Part shown: in pieces, positions 1 to 5,337 of the stretch
Layout of the letters: the number at the start of each line of letters is the position of its first letter
How positions within the stretch are numbered: position 1 is the stretch's first letter
Source: JAVBLV01 sp031553195
GTDB lineage: Bacteria; Bacteroidota; Bacteroidia; Bacteroidales; P3
Length of the DNA stretch: 14,372 nt
Assembly (NCBI GenBank): GCA_031553195.1
Contig: JAVBLV010000038.1
Coordinates: 1-14,372 of the forward strand
Reading direction: 5' to 3'
Made by a program: the position numbers and the translations under genes
The notes under the pieces: generated by a model
Told to the model about the DNA's origin: nothing
Database searches by the model: none
What the model saw: the letters and a program-made list of their open reading frames with translations, nothing else

Positions 1-237
1 AGCCGTTTGTTTGTGGGTGTACAACTTGTACCCAACGCGAATAAAGCCCGTAATCGGCTTCAAAAAATTTAATACTAACGCAAATTTGCTGCGCTGCGAA
101 ACCTGTCCTACGGTTTGCGGATTTTTAACGGATTGAGCTTGTGAACGCATATAACTAATGCCTTTCCAACTTCCGCCGATGACAGTTCCGACTTTGCCTG
201 AGAATCCGCCAAGGATTCCCTGTTTAATTTTTCCCAT
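1..237 (-). CDS. DUF6266 family protein, 5' part (runs off the left edge)
   Basis: The minus strand is open from an ATG at 237 to the window edge, 79 codons without a stop. The N-terminus begins MGKIKQGILGGFSGKVGTVI, followed by a Gly-Ser-Trp-Lys-Gly motif and a Met-Arg pair. This is the opening I know from the DUF6266 family of Bacteroidota. The later stretch with NPQT, a Gln/Arg/Ser-rich helix and a Lys-Phe-Ala motif also fits. No signal peptide or membrane helix is visible. The family has no established function that I can name. The C-terminal part lies outside the window. There is no clear Shine-Dalgarno site, which is normal in this phylum. A TAATTTTG -7 box lies about 85 bp upstream. 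The family match comes from memory of its conserved start. Confidence 0.85.
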   Translation of the reverse strand, partial: MGKIKQGILGGFSGKVGTVIGGSWKGISYMRSQAQSVKNPQTVGQVSQRSKFALVLNFLKPITGFIRVGYKLYTHKQTA

Positions 238-320
238 ATCATAAATTTTTAGGGTAAATGAATAAATTGTTTTGTTTGGATTTGGTACGGCTGAAATAGG
301 GCGCTGACCTTATCCGTGTG

Positions 321-328
321 CAAAATTA
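321..328 (-). promoter_or_regulatory. Candidate Bacteroidota -7 box (TAATTTTG) for the DUF6266 gene
   Basis: On the minus strand this reads TAATTTTG followed by CA, matching the Bacteroidota -7 consensus TAnnTTTG. It would start transcription near 314 and give a leader of about 75 bases. I do not see a good -33 TTTG about 20 bp upstream, so the call is tentative. The same TAATTTTGCA appears before the AlbA_2-type gene. Confidence 0.35.
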
Positions 329-480
329 GAGGGCGTTGAGGTTTTCTTTTCATTATCAGTGTCCTATGCTTCGGCTTGCTGCGTCTTGCGTTTTCTGGCT
401 ATTCCAAACAATTATTTTTTTCGAAAACGGAAGAGAAGAAAAAAGGATATGCCAATCAAACAGCCGATGAAGCGGCGACA

Positions 481-558
481 GTCAAGGTTTTTTGAAAAAA
501 TACTACCCGAATCGCAACGAAGGTGTGCAGATTTTTTCAAAAACCCGTAGGGCTTGAC
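481..558. repeat. Long imperfect hairpin, first copy of the TACTACCC hairpin
   Basis: GTCAAG at 481-486 pairs with CTTGAC at 553-558. Inside this, the arm GGTTTTTTGAAAAAAT pairs almost perfectly with ATTTTTTCAAAAACC at 531-545. The right arm carries an extra CCCGTAGGG that can itself fold. The apex includes TGAAAAAATACTACCCGAA at 493-511, which recurs exactly at 1492-1510 inside another hairpin. The arms hold mirrored A and T runs, so the hairpin could terminate transcription in either direction. Recurrence with a different stem base suggests a repeat family. Confidence 0.6.
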
Positions 559-668
559 CTTGACGGGCGGTAAGCGGAACGGCTAACTTTGCATATTCCT
601 TTTTTTGATAAAAATTACTGTCTTAAAAACCTGCGTGGTAACGCAAATAAAAAATACAACTGTATTCA

Positions 669-696
669 GGGGTGGGTGGTCGGGGGTTGGTGTGGG
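669..696 (+). other. Possible G-quadruplex motif
   Basis: On the plus strand four G runs (GGGG 669-672, GGG 674-676, GGGGG 682-686, GGG 694-696) are separated by loops of 1, 5 and 7 bases. This satisfies the usual G3+N1-7 rule for a quadruplex. It stands out in an AT-rich genome and is non-coding here. Confidence 0.45.
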
Positions 697-702
697 CGAA
701 GC

Positions 703-720
703 AAAAACAACGCAGGTAAA
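703..720. repeat. 18-bp separated inverted repeat, left arm (partner 1593-1610)
   Basis: AAAAACAACGCAGGTAAA at 703-720 is the exact reverse complement of TTTACCTGCGTTGTTTTT at 1593-1610. The spacing is about 870 bp. It crosses rather than nests with the 30-bp inverted repeat at 1283-1312/1634-1663, so the two are not the ends of one simple transposon. Confidence 0.6.
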
Positions 721-733
721 ACAGCCTTGAGCG

Positions 734-785
734 TGGCTGCTGAAATTATTGCGTAGCAACAGCGAAGTGTAATTTTTGGCAGCCA
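734..785. repeat. Hairpin with TGGCTGC/GCAGCCA stem
   Basis: TGGCTGC at 734-740 pairs with GCAGCCA at 779-785. The inner part continues as an imperfect A/T stem (TGAAATTA against TAATTTTTG). The apex holds GCGTAGCAACAGCGAAG. The layout of a GC stem base, an inner A/T stem and a GCGAAG-type loop resembles the hairpins at 481-558 and 1487-1533. Confidence 0.5.
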
Positions 786-902
786 CATTAGAGGCGCGAG
801 CCGACTGCGAGTTGAGCGAGGGGGGTGGACACAGATAGCCGTAGCGCAGCGGAGGCTGTGGACGCCTACCGTTTACGGCAGGGCTGGCGCGACTTTTTGC
901 TA

Positions 903-966
903 AAGCGATTGTTGGCAGCGGCTCAGCAAAGCTCGAACTCGTTCGGCTTTGCGTTCGCCTTGCACA
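903..966. repeat. Palindromic element, intergenic copy (E3)
   Basis: The core at 926-952 is a near-perfect hairpin: GCAAAGC, a bulged T, CGAAC, TC, GTTCG, GCTTTGC. Aligned with the element interrupting the regulator gene at 3171-3245, the whole stretch matches. Both share a GGTTC/GGCTC-type lead-in, a GCAAA left arm, a TTTGC right arm and the exact end CACCTTGCAC or CGCCTTGCAC. The stem is conserved with changes on both sides that keep pairing. This is the third recognisable copy in the window and the only one outside a gene. Confidence 0.6.
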
Positions 967-1210
967 ACAATTGCGTGTAGTGTAGTTTTTTTTGGGGAAA
1001 AGCAAGGGCAGGAATGAATGAACGAAATGCAGCGTAGCGAAAATGAAGTGAAAGAATGGCTGCGCTTGCTTGGGTAAAAAATGCGTGGTGGTGTGAGTGA
1101 AGCGTAGCGAATGAACACGACCACAACCGCTGAAAAGGGTGGACAAAAAACGAAACGGAACATTGCAAAAAGCGTGACAGCCCGATTAGCCCGAGCGACC
1201 CGCAGGCGAG

Positions 1211-1363
1211 CCTAACAATAAGCGGCGGTTGCCCCCTTGAAAAAGATTTATGAGCGAAGCGAATTTTTGCGTTTAGCGAGAGCAGAGGCAAAATTTGTTT
1301 TGACTATGCCGAGCGTAGCAAAAATGTGCGAAGCAAATACCTTGTTAGGGTAACAGGGGGCAA
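1211..1363. repeat. Interlocked short inverted repeats (CCTAACAA/TTGTTAGG and TTGCCCCCT/AGGGGGCAA)
   Basis: CCTAACAA at 1211-1218 pairs with TTGTTAGG at 1342-1349, and TTGCCCCCT at 1229-1237 pairs with AGGGGGCAA at 1355-1363. The pairings cross each other, so as a single strand they could only form together as a pseudoknot. The CCTAAC/GTTAGG ends superficially recall integron attC core sites, but the inner parts do not pair as an attC does. Confidence 0.45.
1283..1312. repeat. 30-bp separated inverted repeat, left arm (partner 1634-1663)
   Basis: The 30 bases at 1283-1312 (CAGAGGCAAAA ... GACTATGCCGA) match the reverse complement of 1634-1663 at 27 of 30 positions. The three mismatches are contiguous in the middle (TTT against CAA). 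The arms enclose 321 bp. Similarity fades quickly outside the arms. Confidence 0.65.
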
Positions 1364-1486
1364 GAGTAGCCGCGAATGACGACTGAGTGAACGCTTGGCT
1401 GGAAAAACAAGCCGCTGCGCTGCCGTGAGCACCTAACGAAGTGGGTTGGCGCACAAACGGCAAGTGTGGCGGCGGTGCTTGTAAGG

Positions 1487-1533
1487 GCGGCTGAAAAAAT
1501 ACTACCCGAAGGGGGAAGATTTTTTGAAGCCGC
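1487..1533. repeat. Hairpin, second copy of the TACTACCC hairpin
   Basis: GCGGCTGAAAAAAT at 1487-1500 pairs with ATTTTTTGAAGCCGC at 1519-1533 with one bulge. The apex contains ACTACCCGAA followed by GGGGGAAG. The 19 bases 1492-1510 are identical to 493-511 in the first hairpin, while the stem bases differ. This shows a repeat that keeps its structure with a changed stem. Confidence 0.6.
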
Positions 1534-1592
1534 TTGTTATACCCTTGCAAGCATGCTTTTTCCTGCCTAAGTGAGCGAGGAAGGAATACCGC

Positions 1593-1610
1593 TTTACCTG
1601 CGTTGTTTTT
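1593..1610. repeat. 18-bp separated inverted repeat, right arm (partner 703-720)
   Basis: TTTACCTGCGTTGTTTTT is the exact reverse complement of 703-720. It lies only about 23 bp from the right arm of the 30-bp inverted repeat, so in reverse orientation the two motifs are neighbours here but 560 bp apart on the left. Confidence 0.6.
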
Positions 1611-1633
1611 TTTAACAAGAATATCGGCTGCAT

Positions 1634-1663
1634 TCGGCATAGTCAAAACTTGTTTTGCCTCTG
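1634..1663. repeat. 30-bp separated inverted repeat, right arm (partner 1283-1312)
   Basis: Reverse complement of 1283-1312 with 27 of 30 matches; the only differences are the three central bases. See the left arm for spacing and context. Confidence 0.65.
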
Positions 1664-1721
1664 TTCTCATTTGCACGATATTTGCGTGAGCATAGATAAA
1701 TGATTTATACCGCTAAAATAG

Positions 1722-1759
1722 AAATCCCCAAATTCCACTTGTGGGAATATTGGGAATTT
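1722..1759 (-). terminator. Possible terminator hairpin downstream of the broken regulator gene
   Basis: AAATCCCCAAATTCCAC on the left can fold with GTGGGAATATTGGGAATTT on the right around a TT loop, with a few mismatches. It lies about 75 bp past the stop of the minus-strand gene at 1833. On the minus strand it is followed by TTTCTATTTTA, a weak U-rich tail. The role is uncertain. Confidence 0.3.
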
Positions 1760-1779
1760 AGAGGAAATTCACTTTGCAC

Positions 1780-1829
1780 GCAATGCGGGCTTTTTGCGTG
1801 GTAACTGCGGGCAATGCGGGCTTTTTGCG
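1780..1829. repeat. Two 19-bp direct repeats (31-bp period)
   Basis: GCAATGCGGGCTTTTTGCG occurs exactly at 1780-1798 and again at 1811-1829. A third partial GCGGGC follows at 1828-1833, at the end of the regulator gene. The repeat lies just beyond the gene's stop codon and may be a small local duplication. Confidence 0.6.
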
Positions 1830-2908
1830 GGCTTACGCAAATTCATAATAAGTTCCAACACTTGCACCTGACATTTTTACTAAATTAAATTTTTCAACCA
1901 GTTCTTTTAATTCGTAAGTTGCTGTTCTATTTGATATATTGTTTATCTCTTGGTATTCTTTATTTGTGATTCGCCCTTTTTCTTTTACATACAACACTGC
2001 TTTTATTTGGCGTTCATTCAAGCCTTTTTCACGCAAACTATCTTCGTTAAAAGTGTCTTTGCGAAATTCGACCCAACAACCGGAATGATTATAGGTTATT
2101 AACGGCAACGGCAAACCTGCTTCGGTACAAAGTTCATTGATTTTTTCAATGCCACGCCCCCACGCTTCAATATAACCGCTACGAAAAAATGCATTGGCAA
2201 TATCGGGATTATATGGAATGGACGAATGTTTTTGTTGCAACATGTCAATTGTCCAATTTTCGGGAAGCTGCCCCATGTTCCAAATCATAAGTTTGTCGGG
2301 ATAAACGCTAATTTGAATAGGTGTACAACCGGCATAATCCTTGTGCGCTACGGCGTTCAGCAATGCCTCGCGCAAAGCATTTTCGGGATATTCGTATGTT
2401 TCGATACGCGATAAACCTTGGTAACTTATGAATGCTTTGATATATTTGGTAAGCAACAAATCTATTGTTTTTTCAACCTGTTCAAACAGATTGCCGTGAA
2501 TATCGTCTTGAAACAACAAATCAGTATCGGTACGGAAAAATCCAATTTTGATAAATGCACCGGTAACAAATTTTTCGGGGTCGGGATGGAAAAGCAATAA
2601 CGCCGCTCTTTTCAAATTTCCGTTCTCTATCAATTTCAAGTTATTAATGACTTGTTCGGGTGTGTCATTATGGCTGTTCTCGTTCAAACGTTTGCTGGCA
2701 ATTCCTTTTTCTTTGAAAAAGGTAAACGTTTCCTGTTTCAGTTCCGAAATAGGAACATTGGAAATGGGCACGCCGTCCCATTTTTTACCATATTTTTGCA
2801 AGAGAAATTTGTCCAATGCTGCGCCTTTTAATTCCTGTTTGGTAGCGCCGCTTCGGTAGTGGTATTCGCCTTTGTAATTAACTGGATTAGGCTGCGGCTC
2901 AACAATAA

Positions 2909-2982
2909 TTTCAATAAATGCCTTACGCTCGGCAAACTTCGAGCGAGCTCGGTTTGCGCTCACTGAATCGACATTTTCAATA
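2909..2982. repeat. Palindromic element inserted in frame (E2) with 8-bp direct repeats
   Basis: A net 66-bp insertion adds exactly 22 codons to the regulator gene without a stop. It is flanked by the direct repeat TTTCAATA at 2909-2916 and 2975-2982, which looks like a target duplication. The core on the minus strand is GCAAAC CGAGC TC GCTCG AA GTTTGC, an almost perfect palindrome. It aligns with the element at 3171-3245 through GTGAG(T/C)GCAAACC and GTTTGCCGA. The encoded insert is hydrophilic (Ser, Ala, Arg, Lys, Glu). Confidence 0.7.
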
Positions 2983-3170
2983 TAATCGCCCTGCTTTGTT
3001 TCGTGTAAATTTACATCGGCAATGATTCCCAGAACATCTTTTATTTTGTTGGGTATATCTTCCAAAAGCCGCTTTGCATTGGATAAGCCGACAATTTCGC
3101 CGGTATCGTTTTTGCCGATAACAAGTGTACCGCCATTGGCATTGGCAAAACCGCATATCCATTTCAGATA

Positions 3171-3245
3171 TTACGCTTCGCGTGATTTTCGGCTGCGGTT
3201 CGGCAAACTCAAACAAGTTTGGTTTGCACTCACCTTGCACGAAAA
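3171..3245. repeat. Palindromic element carrying a stop codon (E1)
   Basis: This 75-bp insertion keeps the frame length-wise but places TAA (3171-3173, minus strand) in the regulator gene. The core on the minus strand is GTGAGTGCAAACC AAACTTGTTTGA GTTTGCCG, again a palindrome, with an extra GCAGCCGAAAATCACGCGAAGCG tail absent from E2. I see no clear target duplication. The intergenic copy at 903-966 matches this longer version, including its tail and its GTGCAAGG end. Confidence 0.7.
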
Positions 3246-3310
3246 CTCATCTTTCCAAATGGATTTGTATTCTATGTTTTGAGTTTCAGGCATATTGATT
3301 TCTTGAACTG

Positions 3311-3318
3311 CAAAATTA
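3311..3318 (-). promoter_or_regulatory. Candidate -7 box (TAATTTTG) for the AlbA_2-type gene
   Basis: The minus strand reads TAATTTTGCA, fitting TAnnTTTG, 17 bp before the ATG at 3293. Transcription would start roughly 10 bases before the start codon. No convincing -33 TTTG is visible. The TAATTTTGCA word is shared with the candidate promoter at 321-328. Confidence 0.4.
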
Positions 3319-3398
3319 CAACATTTTTATAGAATGCAGCGATTCATTAGATTAGAAAAAGCCCAGCGGCATTTCCAAGTGCAAATTTTACTCTTTTA

Positions 3399-4247
3399 CT
3401 ACTTTAGCGATTTTTTGCGCAAAAAATATTTCCACGTAAAGTAGCCATTCAGCAATACAGATATAGCAAGTAAAAGATAAACCACAATGCTTTTACTTTC
3501 TTTTTTTTCATTTGTCAATAAGGTTTTGGAAGTATCTTTTGTGTATTTAGTATTCAGATTGATGGTTATTATTTGCCCGGCTTTCAAAGGTGCATTTTGT
3601 AAACTTGGATTGTATTTCAAAATATCTTCTTGTGTAATTTCATGGTGTTTTGCAATACCGTAAAGTGTTTCTCCTGCTTCTACCTCGTGTTCTATAATAT
3701 TACTTAACCATTTGTCCTGTAACGCTTTTTCATACACTATCCGAAACATGTTTTCGAGGTTATTCATACAGCCGGTATTTTCGCCCAATTGGTCTTCAAA
3801 ATATACAGGTAGGAAAAACGGCATGTCAATATCGCGAAGGTCGTAGGTTTTACCGTATTCTTCGCTTTTCAAATAAATGCGCACAGACTTGAAACCCTGC
3901 ATTAAAAGCGAGGCAAGTAGTTCGTTTTTTTGTGTATTCGACAATTCTTTGACTTTCAGGTATACGGACAGGCATTCGGATTCGTAATGTTCTTCACATT
4001 TTATTTTTTCGTAATCGAAAACGCTGTTATAGGCTTTCAACCGTTCCATAATGCTGTACGCCTGATTTTCAATGCTAAAACTTAAACAATCATAATGAGC
4101 CACAGGACGAAGATATTCAAACGGCATATCCGAACGGTCGATGGTTGTATCTGCCCGATAGATAAAATAGTTTGTCCATTCGGTGGCAATGGCTTTTGTT
4201 CCTATGGATAGGAAAGACAGAATTATAATTAAGATTTTGATTTTCAT
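3399..4247 (-). CDS. LysM-domain envelope protein with signal peptide and C-terminal membrane helix
   Basis: The chosen start (ATG 4247) gives 282 residues beginning MKIKILIIILSFLSIGTKA, a good signal peptide. The frame is open 57 codons further upstream, but that part lies inside the preceding gene and looks unlike protein. MLNIMK at 4259 is the only realistic alternative start. After about 160 residues of unrecognised sequence comes a clear LysM domain (residues 186-230: EVEAGETLYGIAKHH, then a YNPSL motif and LKAGQIITI). A Lys/Thr-rich linker follows, then a hydrophobic helix (about 254-276) and a basic tail. LysM domains bind peptidoglycan or related glycans. I infer a periplasmic protein held in the inner membrane by its C-terminus. 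It is the last gene of the run, 43 bp after the WG-repeat gene. No strong terminator follows, only a weak GCC/GGC stem with TTTTT near 3358-3372. Confidence 0.85.
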   Translation of the reverse strand: MKIKILIIILSFLSIGTKAIATEWTNYFIYRADTTIDRSDMPFEYLRPVAHYDCLSFSIENQAYSIMERLKAYNSVFDYEKIKCEEHYESECLSVYLKVKELSNTQKNELLASLLMQGFKSVRIYLKSEEYGKTYDLRDIDMPFFLPVYFEDQLGENTGCMNNLENMFRIVYEKALQDKWLSNIIEHEVEAGETLYGIAKHHEITQEDILKYNPSLQNAPLKAGQIITINLNTKYTKDTSKTLLTNEKKESKSIVVYLLLAISVLLNGYFTWKYFLRKKSLK

Positions 4248-4290
4248 AATATTTAGCATTACAAGGTATAATCTTTTGTGTGCCGACTGC

Positions 4291-5322
4291 TTACTGAACA
4301 ATTTCTCCTTTGCTGTTGATGGTAACCGCATAAGAATATCCGGCCACGCGACACGAAAATAATTCATTCCCGACTGCCTTAATGTTTTGGTAAATGGGGG
4401 GAACCACCATTTTCCCATTTTTATTCATTAATCCTACTTTATCGCCAATGGTAAAAGTCATGTAATCGCTTTTGATGTAAATATCGTCGCCCGATTCGTT
4501 TACTTTGCCTGAATTGTAGTGAATGTCCGATAAATCTTCATATACAAAAGGTTGAAGAATAGTTTTGCCATCGTAGGCATATAGCTTTTGGCTATTTTGT
4601 TGGCGAACAATAATGCCTTCCGTTGTTGGTTCTATCCAGTCATATTCCGCAGGAAATAGTTCTTTCAAATTGCTGTCCAATAGCCCGTATTTTTCATTTT
4701 TTACGACCGCATAATAGCCTTTGAATGAATGTGCCACATAAGCATACTGAGCTCCTACAGCCCATTCGCCCTTGGTGTTGATGAATCCCCATTTGTTGGT
4801 AGAATCCAATACGGCACAATAGCCATTTCGAAAAAGGTAATCGGATTGATTATCCGGTTGGGTACGCCATTTGAATTGGCAAGGGATAACGGTTTCGCCT
4901 TTCTTGTTGACGAAACCCAACAGGTTATCCTTAACCACGCCGCCCAAGCCTTCGGAAAATATCCAAGCCCGATCGTATTGTGCGGGAATAACCATTTGGC
5001 CGGTATATACATTCAAAAATCCGCGTTTGTTTTTGTGGAAGAAAACAGTCAGGGTGTCTTTAATTTGGTAACTGTCGAATATGTTTTCCAGTTTAGGGGT
5101 AAGGTATTTCCCTGTTTCCGTGCTTTTGACGCGGACTTTGTTTTTGTGCCACTCAAATTGGTACCTATCGCTGTATTTGCTCAATGCATAGTAATAATCA
5201 TTTGGCGAATGTCGTTGCTTTTCTTGAATATATTCGTAAGTAAGTAATCCCACAAAGAAAATAATGGCCACCATGCCTACTGCCACTAAAACACGCCATG
5301 CTAAAAGGATGTTTGTTTTCAT
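4291..5322 (-). CDS. WG-repeat protein with N-terminal membrane anchor
   Basis: 343 residues. A single hydrophobic segment at about 10-30 is followed by a largely beta-strand ectodomain. From about residue 95 to the end it carries WG/beta-type repeats: KRGFLNVYTGQMVIPAQYD, GFVNKKGETVIPCQF, KWGFINTKGEWAVGAQY, KYGLLDSNLKELFPAEYD and GLMNKNGKMVVPPIYQ. These repeats (Pfam WG family) form beta-propeller-like or solenoid surfaces, and their partners are generally unknown. With no cleavage site after the helix, I expect an inner-membrane protein facing the periplasm. The start is preceded by AAAGGAAAG about 6 bp upstream, one of the few Shine-Dalgarno-like sites here. It lies 15 bp after the outer-membrane protein gene, so the two are probably cotranscribed. 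Confidence 0.85.
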   Translation of the reverse strand: MKTNILLAWRVLVAVGMVAIIFFVGLLTYEYIQEKQRHSPNDYYYALSKYSDRYQFEWHKNKVRVKSTETGKYLTPKLENIFDSYQIKDTLTVFFHKNKRGFLNVYTGQMVIPAQYDRAWIFSEGLGGVVKDNLLGFVNKKGETVIPCQFKWRTQPDNQSDYLFRNGYCAVLDSTNKWGFINTKGEWAVGAQYAYVAHSFKGYYAVVKNEKYGLLDSNLKELFPAEYDWIEPTTEGIIVRQQNSQKLYAYDGKTILQPFVYEDLSDIHYNSGKVNESGDDIYIKSDYMTFTIGDKVGLMNKNGKMVVPPIYQNIKAVGNELFSCRVAGYSYAVTINSKGEIVQ

Positions 5323-5337
5323 TTCGACTTTCCTTTA

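Larger units (their letters stand above)
559..1682. other. Gene-free, hairpin-rich, G-biased intergenic region
   Basis: I see no credible gene in this 1.1 kb stretch. The open frames on the minus strand translate to Ser/Phe/Thr/Cys-rich sequence without domain character, and they overlap one another in several frames. The region is visibly richer in G and C than the flanking genes and has a strong excess of G on the plus strand. The word GCGNAGC occurs at 696, 751, 844, 1032, 1102, 1254, 1313 and 1328. It contains at least four strong hairpins, two long separated inverted repeats, a possible G-quadruplex and one copy of the palindromic element that interrupts the neighbouring gene. It may be a pile-up of small repeat elements, a structured non-coding RNA, or remains of cassette-like DNA. 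I cannot decide among these from sequence alone. Confidence 0.6.
1833..3293 (-). pseudogene. AlbA_2-domain ATP-binding transcriptional regulator, interrupted by two palindromic elements
   Basis: Reading from ATG 3293 gives MPETQNIEYKSIWKDE, then a 25-codon foreign stretch ending in TAA (3171-3173). It then resumes in the same frame as YLKWICGFANANGG, TLVIGKNDTGEIVGL and on to 1833. Without the insert this is a standard AlbA_2 (Schlafen-type/divergent AAA) start. Further on are the family's NAVAHKDY and GRGIEKI motifs (HATPase-like region) and a C-terminal winged helix. A second foreign stretch of 22 codons, open and in frame, separates QGDYIE from IIVEPQPNP. Removing both leaves about 439 residues, a normal length. 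The stop in the first insert cuts the gene after 40 codons. An open frame continues from a TTG at 3065, but it lacks the AlbA_2 core, so I call it a pseudogene. Such proteins are predicted DNA-binding regulators, often beside defence or stress genes. It is separated from the operon by a promoter-like gap. Confidence 0.75.

Noticed and set aside
359..550. 63-codon open frame on the plus strand
   Set aside because: Its sequence is Arg/Lys/Phe-rich without domain character, and its last third is the hairpin at 481-558. No promoter or partner gene supports it.
1209..1363. Integron attC-like ends (CCTAAC ... GTTAGG)
   Set aside because: The inner bases do not pair in the attC pattern, the right core does not meet GTTRRRY, and there is no integrase or cassette gene in the window.
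583..1676. Several overlapping open frames on the minus strand (up to 187 codons)
   Set aside because: They overlap in different frames, translate to Ser/Thr/Phe/Cys-rich nonsense and follow from the strand bias and repeats of the region. No recognisable family.
3358..3372. Terminator after the LysM gene
   Set aside because: GCC-GCTG-GGC followed by TTTTT has only a three-base-pair stem, too weak to list.
4248..4418. Longer N-terminus for the LysM protein
   Set aside because: The added 57 residues lie within and beyond the end of the WG-repeat gene in another frame and would bury the signal peptide. The start at 4247 gives a proper secretion signal.
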